Origin: Paenibacillus sp. FSL H8-0079
GTDB taxonomy: Bacteria > Bacillota > Bacilli > Paenibacillales > Paenibacillaceae
Direction: 5' to 3'
Length of the DNA stretch: 64,000 bases
Assembly (NCBI RefSeq): GCF_037991315.1
Contig: NZ_CP150300.1
Span: 5,084,001-5,148,000, forward strand
Shown here: positions 57,892-64,000 of the stretch, one piece after another
Layout: the number at the start of each line of letters is the position of its first letter
Position numbering within the stretch: the stretch's first letter is position 1
The notes under the pieces: model-generated
Database searches by the model: none
What the model was told of the DNA's origin: nothing
What the model saw: the letters and a program-made list of their open reading frames with translations, nothing else
Program-made: the position numbers and the translations under genes

Positions 57892-58006
57892 AACTAATTC
57901 CCCCTTAAATCTGTCTCTAGCCATTCGCATGAGAACTCTGTTGCTTTAGCATTGCAGGTGTCATTTCTCAAACGAGGCATTCTATATAACTTTCGAATTC
58001 CATCGA

Positions 58007-58222
58007 TCAAGCAGAAACGACTGCCCCGTACTTATATAAAAAAGGTGGGGCCGTTTCAACGATTATATGTTCATCTGGAATATGACGGATCACTCTGGCG
58101 ATGAATTCCTCATACTCTCTGTCATAGGATTGGATTCGCCTGAACCTAATCGCTTGGGCTAGATTTACCGTCCAATGTAGCCCAACTATGAAAACAATTC
58201 GCTGTAGAATATATAAACCCAT
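58007..58222 (-). CDS. Small uncharacterised protein, doubtful
   Basis: A 71-residue frame: GLYILQRIVFIVGLHWTVNLAQAIRF, then charged RRIQSYDREYEEFIARVIRHIPDEHIIVE. Composition is protein-like (amphipathic, acidic middle), but the ribosome site (AGAGAGATG) is weak and no family is recognised. It could also be a decayed fragment. Confidence 0.35.
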   Translation of the reverse strand: MGLYILQRIVFIVGLHWTVNLAQAIRFRRIQSYDREYEEFIARVIRHIPDEHIIVETAPPFLYKYGAVVSA

Positions 58223-58288
58223 CTCTCTATTCTAGCAAAAATTGAATAAAGGGGTAAGCTCTGCCCAAAACATACACATTCTTAGCTC

Positions 58289-58361
58289 AAAAAAAATAGC
58301 CTGCACACGGTGTGCAGGCTCAAAGGATATATAAAAAAAGGGGGTCATGTGTGTTATTATA
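58289..58361 (-). ncRNA. Candidate small RNA, about 60 nt
   Basis: A TATAAT box (58356-58361, minus strand) is followed about 30 bases later by a perfect 11-bp hairpin (AGCCTGCACAC / GTGTGCAGGCT, 58298-58320) and eight Ts (58289-58296). The only upstream gene on this strand has its own terminator at 58462-58505, so this hairpin ends something else. There is no good -35 box. Upstream are two TAATATTACA copies one base apart (58390-58410). Confidence 0.3.
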
Positions 58362-58461
58362 AGCCCACAATGTTAAAGGCTTATGTATCTAATATTACAG
58401 TAATATTACAAAAATGATAGCGCTTTATAAATTAGTTTTTTAATATCCTCCTGATTAAAAA

Positions 58462-58505
58462 GCCCTTGCACATCACTCGACTGTGTGGTCGAGCAGCACA
58501 AGGGC
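58462..58505 (-). terminator. Intrinsic terminator of the stress-type gene
   Basis: GCCCTTG / CAAGGGC outer stem with an inner ACTCGAC / GTCGAG hairpin, followed by TTTTT on the minus strand, 18 bases past the stop codon. Confidence 0.82.
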
Positions 58506-58522
58506 CAAGAAGTATCTACACG

Positions 58523-58969
58523 TTAATTCAAATCTTCCACATAGGCATGGTTGGAACGAAGCTTATGAACAATCTCGTCATAGTCCTCATCTCTTACTTT
58601 GGCAGACAGAACATAATGCAGATCATCATAATCGGCCGAAGACACATCCGCTGCATCCAGCAGGTCTCCATCCTCATTCACTCTGTCACGAGAATCCCGT
58701 TCTGCATCACGGTCCACATTCGCTACCACAGGAATCACATTTTCGCTGGCTGGAACACCTGGGGCTGCACCTACACCCATGGCTCCGTTGGTGCCTACGC
58801 CACCTGCTGTATTATAAGGCACCAGTGGCACCATAACACGCGTGTCTCTACCTACCGCACTGTCCAGTTGACCTACTTCCAAATGCTCTGTACGGAACGT
58901 TTGGAGCGAAGTTCTTGCTCCCTCTGCCTCGTCTTCGGTTCGAAAATACGCCTGAATATGTTTTGTCAT
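58523..58969 (-). CDS. Stress-type hypothetical protein (YflT/GS17M-like layout)
   Basis: A 148-residue protein: an alpha-beta opening (HIQAYFRTEDEAEGARTSLQTFRTEHLEVGQLD), a glycine-rich linker (NTAGGVGTNGAMGVGAAPG), an acidic stretch, and a closing YVLSAKVRDEDYDEIVHKLRSNHAYVEDL helix-strand. The layout resembles general stress 17M-like (YflT) proteins with two ferredoxin-like halves, but I cannot confirm the family. The neighbour at 59074 is a general-stress DJ-1/PfpI protein. Confidence 0.6.
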   Translation of the reverse strand: MTKHIQAYFRTEDEAEGARTSLQTFRTEHLEVGQLDSAVGRDTRVMVPLVPYNTAGGVGTNGAMGVGAAPGVPASENVIPVVANVDRDAERDSRDRVNEDGDLLDAADVSSADYDDLHYVLSAKVRDEDYDEIVHKLRSNHAYVEDLN

Positions 58970-59073
58970 GTCAAACCCTCCTTTTTCGGAATGAAATGCA
59001 ACGTGAAGTTTGTAGGCTTCACGATGTAACGTAGTTAAGATACATCCATGTATGTCAGTTGAACTGGGTGAAG

Positions 59074-59580
59074 TTAAATGACTTTTAGCAGTTCGCGTAC
59101 AAACGCTGGCTCATCTTCAGGCGTGCGAGATGTAATATAGTTTCCATCCACAACGGCCTCATGATCCTTGAACTCTGCTCCTGCGTTTACCATATCATCC
59201 TTAAGTGGTGGATAGGATGTAATCGTGCGGCCTTTCAACAGACCGGCACTTGCCAAAATCTGCGGACCATGACAGATCGCTGCGATCGGTTTCTTTGCAC
59301 TGTTGATCTCGGTGACGAACTTCAAGATATACGCATCACTTCGCAAATTCTCAGGGGATGATCCACCAGGAATTACGACCGCATCATAATCCGAAGCGGA
59401 TGCATCGGTAATCGCCTTATCTGCCGAATAGGAGGCCTTTCCTCCCTTACCTTTAAGGGTCTCACCGGCTTTTAATCCGATAATCTCCACTTCATGTCCA
59501 GCTTTTTTCACTTCGTCATACGGAACCTGCATCTCCGAATCTTCAAAGTCATTCGCCAATAAAAAAGCAACTTTACTCAT
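59074..59580 (-). CDS. DJ-1/PfpI-family protein (general stress protein 18-like)
   Basis: The 168-residue protein has the class I glutamine amidotransferase-like fold of the DJ-1/PfpI group. SKVAFLLANDFEDSEMQVPYDEVKKAG opens it with the conserved Glu. VVIPGGSSPENLR follows near 72, and the nucleophile cysteine is in AAICHGPQILASAGLLKG near 105. It resembles YfkM/GS18-type proteins linked to deglycase or chaperone functions, which are debated. The start is ATG 59580, ten bases after AAAGGAG. Confidence 0.87.
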   Translation of the reverse strand: MSKVAFLLANDFEDSEMQVPYDEVKKAGHEVEIIGLKAGETLKGKGGKASYSADKAITDASASDYDAVVIPGGSSPENLRSDAYILKFVTEINSAKKPIAAICHGPQILASAGLLKGRTITSYPPLKDDMVNAGAEFKDHEAVVDGNYITSRTPEDEPAFVRELLKVI

Positions 59581-59702
59581 AACGTATGTTCTCCTTTCCG
59601 TGTTCGAACTTTCTTTAGGAATCGGGACTTGAGTACATTGGCACTTCGTTGTGCCTCGTTTTGTTATTACCCTCACCAGAGCAATTTATAACAACACACA
59701 AC

Positions 59703-59741
59703 AAAAAGTCCTGATTCGATAACTACGAACCAGGACTTTTT
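59703..59741 (-). terminator. Intrinsic terminator of the relA-dtd operon
   Basis: AAAAAGTCCTG (59703-59713) pairs perfectly with CAGGACTTTTT (59731-59741); further TTCG/CGAA pairing extends the stem. Ts follow on the minus strand. Confidence 0.88.
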
Positions 59742-59791
59742 CAGAATCTGTATAATCCAAATTTCGGATGTTTCTATACCTGTGAAGACAA

Positions 59792-59959
59792 TCAAGATCG
59801 CGGAAGATGGCTATGCTTCCCCTTGTCTGAATCCTGAAGTGCCCAGATCGTTGCAACACATTCAGCAGCCGCACGGGCAAGATGCAATGATTCATACAGG
59901 TTGCCCGGGAACACCAAAGGTTCCGTACGAGTACGTGTTTCTTTCGCAGATTGGCGCAT
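59792..59959 (-). CDS. Small 55-residue protein after dtd
   Basis: The frame from ATG 59959 to TGA 59792-59794 encodes MRQSAKETRTRTEPLVFPGN and then a hydrophobic-cysteine helix (LYESLHLARAAAECVATIWALQ) and a basic end. The third codon positions and regular helix pattern look coding. AAAGGAG lies 13 bases upstream, a long but usable gap. It sits between dtd and the operon terminator on the same strand, so it is likely cotranscribed with relA-dtd. No family is recognised. The longer frame on the same strand here (59686-59985) looks like a shadow. Confidence 0.55.
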   Translation of the reverse strand: MRQSAKETRTRTEPLVFPGNLYESLHLARAAAECVATIWALQDSDKGKHSHLPRS

Positions 59960-60035
59960 AATGGGTTGGATACTCCTTTGATCATGAAATAGTCATCAAC
60001 GAATTATCCCTTATTATGGCCTGAACCCTATGAAA

Positions 60036-60497
60036 TTATGCACGTGGTTCATGACGAACCGGACTTTCAAGCATCAAAGTCACCGGTCCCCAGTTGGTAA
60101 ACGTCACATCCATCATCGCTCCGAAACGACCCGTTTCAACTTGAATGCCTTTATCACGTAGTAGCTGATTGAACGTTTCATACAACAGTTCTGCAGCTTC
60201 AGGTCGGGCCGCAGCCGCAAAGCTCGGGCGTTTTCCTTTGCGACAATCCCCGTACAAGGTGAACTGGGAAACAGACAATACAGCACCACCTACATCCAGT
60301 AGACTGAGATTCATCTTCTCCTGATCATCCTCAAAAATCCGTAACCCACTAACTTTATCAGCCAGATACTGGGCATCCTTCTCTGTGTCCTCATGGGTAA
60401 TGCCTACGAGCAGCATTAGTCCGGATTGGATCTTACCTGTCAGCTCGTCTCCAACGGTCACCTGAGCCTCTTTACAGCGTTGTACAAGCACCCTCAT
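60036..60497 (-). CDS. dtd: D-aminoacyl-tRNA deacylase
   Basis: Dtd hydrolyses D-amino acids wrongly attached to tRNA. The 153-residue protein has [21 protein letters not shown] at the start, [19 protein letters not shown] near 77 (catalytic Ser/Phe region), and the Gly-cisPro motif in [12 protein letters not shown] near the C-terminus. It lies 12 bases after relA, the same pairing as in B. subtilis (yrvI). Confidence 0.95.
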   Translation of the reverse strand: MRVLVQRCKEAQVTVGDELTGKIQSGLMLLVGITHEDTEKDAQYLADKVSGLRIFEDDQEKMNLSLLDVGGAVLSVSQFTLYGDCRKGKRPSFAAAARPEAAELLYETFNQLLRDKGIQVETGRFGAMMDVTFTNWGPVTLMLESPVRHEPRA

Positions 60498-60509
60498 CTT
60501 ACAGGCTCC

Positions 60510-62687
60510 TTACTGCATAATCCGATGCACAGAATAAACATCTTTCACCCGTTTGATCCGTTCTACAACGGAATGCAGATGATCCGTGTTGCGAATCAGA
60601 ATGGTCACGTGCACCAATGCTAATTTATTTTTGTCTGTCCGTCCCGTAACGGCAGATATATTGGTTTTACTTTCGGAAACAGCCTGAAGTACCTCGTTGA
60701 GCAAGCCATTCCGATCATGGCCTGTGATCTCAATATCCACACTGTAGCTCGCTTCGATATTCTCTTCCCACTCGACCTCAATAACGCGTGCTGCTTCTTC
60801 TCCGTCTGCACTTGTCGGGATATTTGGACAGTCACTACGGTGTACCGAAACGCCGCGGCCCCGTGTAACGTATCCGATAATGTCATCCCCAGGTACAGGA
60901 TTACAGCATCGTGCGAATCGAACAAGCAGATTATCGATGCCTTTGACACGAATACCGTTAGTTGGTCGATTTCTACGCTCAGGTGCAGGTTTCAGCTCGC
61001 GCATCTCGGAATTCAATTCCAGCAAACTGGACTCTTCCTGCTCTTTACGCAGTTTTTCGGTTGCTTTGGTCACGATCTGTGCAGCGGTAATGCCACCGAA
61101 TCCAACAGCCGCAAGCATATCCTCAATATCGTTAAACGCATATTTTTTGGCAGCTTCCATCAACTTGTCATCCGTCATCCACGCAGAAGGATCAAGCCCC
61201 ATACGTTTCAGTTCACGCTCACAGCTCTCCCGACCTTTTTCAACGTTTTCTTCACGGCGTTCCTTCTTGAACCATTGCTTGATCTTTGCTCGTGCATGAG
61301 AAGATTTAGCAATTTTCATCCAGTCTTGGCTCGGTCCGTAAGAATGTTTGGACGTCAAAATTTCAATGATATCGCCTGTCTTCAGATGGTAATCAAGCGG
61401 AACAATTCGACCGTTCACTTTGGCACCAATAGTGCGATTACCAACCTCCGTATGAATACGGTAAGCAAAATCCAAAGGAACAGAGCCGATCGGCAATTCA
61501 ATGACTTCTCCTTTGGGCGTAAATACAAATACCAGATCCGAGAAGAAATCCATTTTGAGTGATTCTACGAATTCCGAAGCATCCTGTGCTTCGTTTTGAA
61601 GTTCAAGAATTTCACGGAAGAACGTAATTTTATCTTCAAAATGATTTCCGTTCGCAGCGCCTTCTTTGTAAGCCCAGTGGGCAGCGATACCAAATTCAGC
61701 AGTCCGGTGCATATCCCATGTCCGAATCTGTACTTCCGTTGGTTCACCATTGGGACCGACTACCGTTGTATGGAGCGATTGATACATATTCGCCTTAGGC
61801 ATTGCAATGTAGTCCTTAAAGCGTCCAGGCATCGGTTTCCATAGCGTGTGTATAATTCCCAGAGTAGCATAACAATCCTTGATATTATCCACAATAATAC
61901 GGATGGCAAGCAGGTCGTAAATTTCGTTAAACTGCTTGTTTTTGGTGGTCATTTTCTTGAACACGCTGTAGATATGTTTCGGGCGGCCAGAAAGGTCTGC
62001 CTGAATTCCCATCTCATCGAGCTTGTTCGTAATTCCATCCATAACTGTATCAATATATTGCTCACGTTCCGCACGCTTTTTGTGCATCAGGTTTGCAATT
62101 CGGTAGTATTGCTGCGGATTCAAATAACGGAGGGCGATGTCCTCCATTTCCCATTTGATCGCAGAGATACCCAAACGGTTCGCAATCGGACAGAAAATTT
62201 CCAACGTCTCATATGAGATTCGGCGCTGGCTTTCTTCCGACTGAAACTTGAGTGTCCGCATATTATGCAGACGGTCAGCCAATTTAATCACGATGACACG
62301 GATGTCCTGCGCCATGGCGATGAACATTTTGCGGTAGTTCTCGTTCTGCTGTTCTTCCTTGGAGCGAAACTGAATACGTTCCAGCTTCGTCAAGCCGTCA
62401 ACAAGCATGGCACACGTATTGCCGAAATGATTGCGGATCTCTTCAAGTGAGACCGTAGTATCTTCTACTACATCATGAAGAAGCGCTGCTATTATGGAGA
62501 TGGTGTCCATCTGCATGTTCACAACAATGTCGGCAACCGCAAGCGGATGCAGAATATACGGTTCTCCCGATTTTCGCGTCTGTCCATGGTGGGCCTGATC
62601 AGCAAATTCGTAAGCTTCTCGTATGCGCACCAGATCGGGTTCTTTGATATATGCCCCGGCCTTCTCGAGTAATTGCTCTATGCCCAT
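60510..62687 (-). CDS. relA: Bifunctional (p)ppGpp synthetase/hydrolase RelA/SpoT
   Basis: This 725-residue Rel protein makes and degrades (p)ppGpp in response to amino-acid starvation. The hydrolase HD domain has HPLAVADIVV near 48 and LLHDVVEDT near 68; the synthetase region has YDLLAIRIIVDNIKDCYATLG near 245 and PKANMYQSLHTTVVGPNGEPTEVQIRT near 300. A TGS domain (FVFTPKGEVIELPIGSVPLDFAY), a zinc-finger-type CCNPVPGDDIIGYVTRGRG segment and a C-terminal ACT domain follow. Full length, no obvious defects. Confidence 0.97.
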   Translation of the reverse strand: MGIEQLLEKAGAYIKEPDLVRIREAYEFADQAHHGQTRKSGEPYILHPLAVADIVVNMQMDTISIIAALLHDVVEDTTVSLEEIRNHFGNTCAMLVDGLTKLERIQFRSKEEQQNENYRKMFIAMAQDIRVIVIKLADRLHNMRTLKFQSEESQRRISYETLEIFCPIANRLGISAIKWEMEDIALRYLNPQQYYRIANLMHKKRAEREQYIDTVMDGITNKLDEMGIQADLSGRPKHIYSVFKKMTTKNKQFNEIYDLLAIRIIVDNIKDCYATLGIIHTLWKPMPGRFKDYIAMPKANMYQSLHTTVVGPNGEPTEVQIRTWDMHRTAEFGIAAHWAYKEGAANGNHFEDKITFFREILELQNEAQDASEFVESLKMDFFSDLVFVFTPKGEVIELPIGSVPLDFAYRIHTEVGNRTIGAKVNGRIVPLDYHLKTGDIIEILTSKHSYGPSQDWMKIAKSSHARAKIKQWFKKERREENVEKGRESCERELKRMGLDPSAWMTDDKLMEAAKKYAFNDIEDMLAAVGFGGITAAQIVTKATEKLRKEQEESSLLELNSEMRELKPAPERRNRPTNGIRVKGIDNLLVRFARCCNPVPGDDIIGYVTRGRGVSVHRSDCPNIPTSADGEEAARVIEVEWEENIEASYSVDIEITGHDRNGLLNEVLQAVSESKTNISAVTGRTDKNKLALVHVTILIRNTDHLHSVVERIKRVKDVYSVHRIMQ

Positions 62688-63060
62688 TCTGATCTGTTCC
62701 GTGTCCTTTCTATACCAAATGGAACCCGTGACAATGCTGCAACACAGGTTCCCCGTAAAAGTAATTTCCTATAATTATGACGCTTCGCCCGTTTCCCGTC
62801 AACTGCTGACGAATAAGAGCGCTTATCCAATTTTTATATTGGTGATCCGCATGACCTCTAAGCTGTTTCTCCATGACGCACAGGTGATTGAATATATTTC
62901 TTCATTCTTATGTATTATTACCGTTATTTGCTGAAATAGAAGGAAATTTCATGAAAATATAAATTCCATCGCTCTGCTGCGTCAAAAATGTTATTGCTTA
63001 ATTAAGAGAAACTCTGTAATCTATTGAAAGTTTGTGTTTCGGAAAAGGAGATGAAATTCA
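62688..63060. promoter_or_regulatory. relA/uracil permease divergent control region
   Basis: For relA, TTGACG (62797-62802) and CATAAT (62774-62779) on the minus strand are 17 bases apart, a strong promoter about 87 bases before the start codon. For the permease, AAAAGGAG lies ten bases before the TTG start. No PyrR-type attenuator or purine riboswitch was recognised in the leader, and no other gene was seen. Confidence 0.65.
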
Positions 63061-64000
63061 TTGCAACGCGAAATTCAGGTTAATCAAAAGATGCCACTTG
63101 GCTCGGGTTCACTGCTTAGCCTTCAGCATTTGTTCGCCATGTTTGGCAGCACAGTACTTGTACCGAACCTGTTCGGTGTCGATCCAAGTATGATCCTGCT
63201 GATGAACGGAATTGGAACACTGTTGTACATACTGATGTGTAAAGGAAAGATCCCCGCATATCTCGGGTCCAGTTTTGCCTTTATTGCTCCTGTCACTTCA
63301 GTATTGAAAACACATCCAGAGAACGGCTACTCCATGGCACTTGGAGCTTTTATCATTACAGGACTTGTGTTCTGCCTCGTGGCTCTTATTATTAAATATG
63401 CTGGAACAGGATGGATCAATGTTGTATTCCCACCAGCGGTTATGGGTGCCATTGTTGCCCTGATCGGTCTGGAGCTTGTGCCCGTGGCTGCAGGAATGGC
63501 AGGTCTGATTAATCCCGATGTACTTAAATATCCCAACTGGGCACCTCAAGCCAAGCCAATTATTTTGTCCATGGTCACATTGGGAATCACAGTAATTGGT
63601 GCCGTAACGTTCCGTGGATTCCCCAAAATTATTCATATTCTAATCGGAATTGTATCCGGATATGTATTAGGCTATTTTATGGGTCTGGTTGAAAAAAAAG
63701 CTATTGCAAACGCTGATTTCATCTCACTGCCAACCGTAACAACGCCTACATTTGACTGGTCCGTTATTTTCACCATTCTACCTGTAGCGCTTGTAGTTAT
63801 CGTTGAACATATTGGACATTTGCTTGTAACGAGCAGCATCGTAGGCAAAGATCTGTCGAAAGACCCTGGCCTCCATCGTTCCCTGCTTGGTAACGGCGTA
63901 TCCACCATTCTGTCCGGGTTTGTAGGATCAACTCCCAATACAACCTATGGTGAGAACATCGGTGTTATGGCCCTGACTCGCGTATACTCCACATATGTCA
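63061..64000 (+). CDS. Uracil permease (NCS2 family), 3' end outside window
   Basis: The open frame from TTG 63061 runs off the end with 313 codons seen. It reads MQREIQVNQKMPLGSGSLLS, then LQHLFAMFGSTVLVPNLFGVDP and ILLMNGIGTLLYILMCKGKIPAYLGSSFAFIAPV, and later VVFPPAVMGAIVALIGLELVPVAA, the hallmark of UraA/PyrP uracil transporters. The conserved NCS2 segment with EHIGHLLVTSSIVGKDLSKDPGLHRSLLGNGVSTILSGFVGSTPNTTYGEN follows. Two or more C-terminal helices are missing only because the window ends. An ATG at 63091 is an alternative start. Confidence 0.88.
   Translation, partial: MQREIQVNQKMPLGSGSLLSLQHLFAMFGSTVLVPNLFGVDPSMILLMNGIGTLLYILMCKGKIPAYLGSSFAFIAPVTSVLKTHPENGYSMALGAFIITGLVFCLVALIIKYAGTGWINVVFPPAVMGAIVALIGLELVPVAAGMAGLINPDVLKYPNWAPQAKPIILSMVTLGITVIGAVTFRGFPKIIHILIGIVSGYVLGYFMGLVEKKAIANADFISLPTVTTPTFDWSVIFTILPVALVVIVEHIGHLLVTSSIVGKDLSKDPGLHRSLLGNGVSTILSGFVGSTPNTTYGENIGVMALTRVYSTYV

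Noticed and set aside
59686..59985. 99-residue frame after dtd
   Set aside because: Its product is basic and cysteine-rich without pattern, and it runs through the terminator; the 55-residue frame on the same strand fits better.

Overview
The window reads as a stretch of core chromosome from a Gram-positive, spore-forming Bacillales bacterium, most likely a Paenibacillus. Reasons: strong AGGAGG-type ribosome sites with frequent TTG/GTG starts, T-box leaders in front of alaS and hisS, an S-layer (SLH) surface protein, a CymR/cysteine desulfurase pair, and gene order that follows the Bacillus subtilis relA-hisS-aspS-alaS-mltG region with local differences. No rRNA, tRNA, CRISPR array, prophage or transposase gene was seen. 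The genus call is inference from style and synteny, not from a database match.

Left third (1-19 kb) is metabolic and accessory. It holds an NfeD/YuaF-like membrane protein, an iron-type alcohol dehydrogenase, a PPOX-family flavin protein, and a secreted protein with eight 22-residue leucine-rich repeats, two InlB-type repeats and three SLH domains. A Leloir operon galK-galE-galT is divergent from an AraC regulator; the intergenic region has back-to-back promoters and a cre-like sequence. Next come a sirtuin with an aldo/keto reductase, a 234-bp imperfect palindromic repeat element, a HAD phosphatase, a membrane-anchored hydrolase, and kdgK-kdgA for 2-keto-3-deoxygluconate breakdown. The block ends with an acyltransferase, a KGG-repeat stress protein, and ilvD behind a leader containing an intrinsic terminator.

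Middle (19-44 kb) starts with a second palindromic repeat element (163 bp) whose end supplies the stop codon of a polysaccharide deacetylase with a YkoP-type tail. It continues with an AI-2E-family transporter, a class B penicillin-binding protein and a large chemoreceptor. The conserved cluster alaS-ireB-ruvX-two DUF1292 proteins-mltG-trhP1-trhP2 follows. The tRNA methyltransferase gene (trmR/yrrM) that sits between mltG and trhP1 in B. subtilis is not there. Then come a second AI-2E-family protein, a PRC-barrel/zinc-ribbon pair, cymR-iscS, a divergent mnmA, rarA with two fluoride-channel genes, and a LysR/DMT-transporter pair.

Right part (44-64 kb) holds HelD, a TetR-DUF4097-small membrane protein operon with a visible operator, a multidrug-type ABC exporter, a purine permease, the hisS-aspS-tcdA translation block behind a T-box, a SEC-C/TPR protein, stress-type proteins, relA-dtd with an unlisted 55-residue reading frame, and the 5' part of a uracil permease running off the end.

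I did not find a convincing new multi-gene system. The items most worth a second look are the two palindromic elements, the ilvD leader, a perfect TGTGA-N6-TCACA site, a transporter with a dehydrogenase-like N-terminal stub, the missing trmR, and the small gene after dtd.
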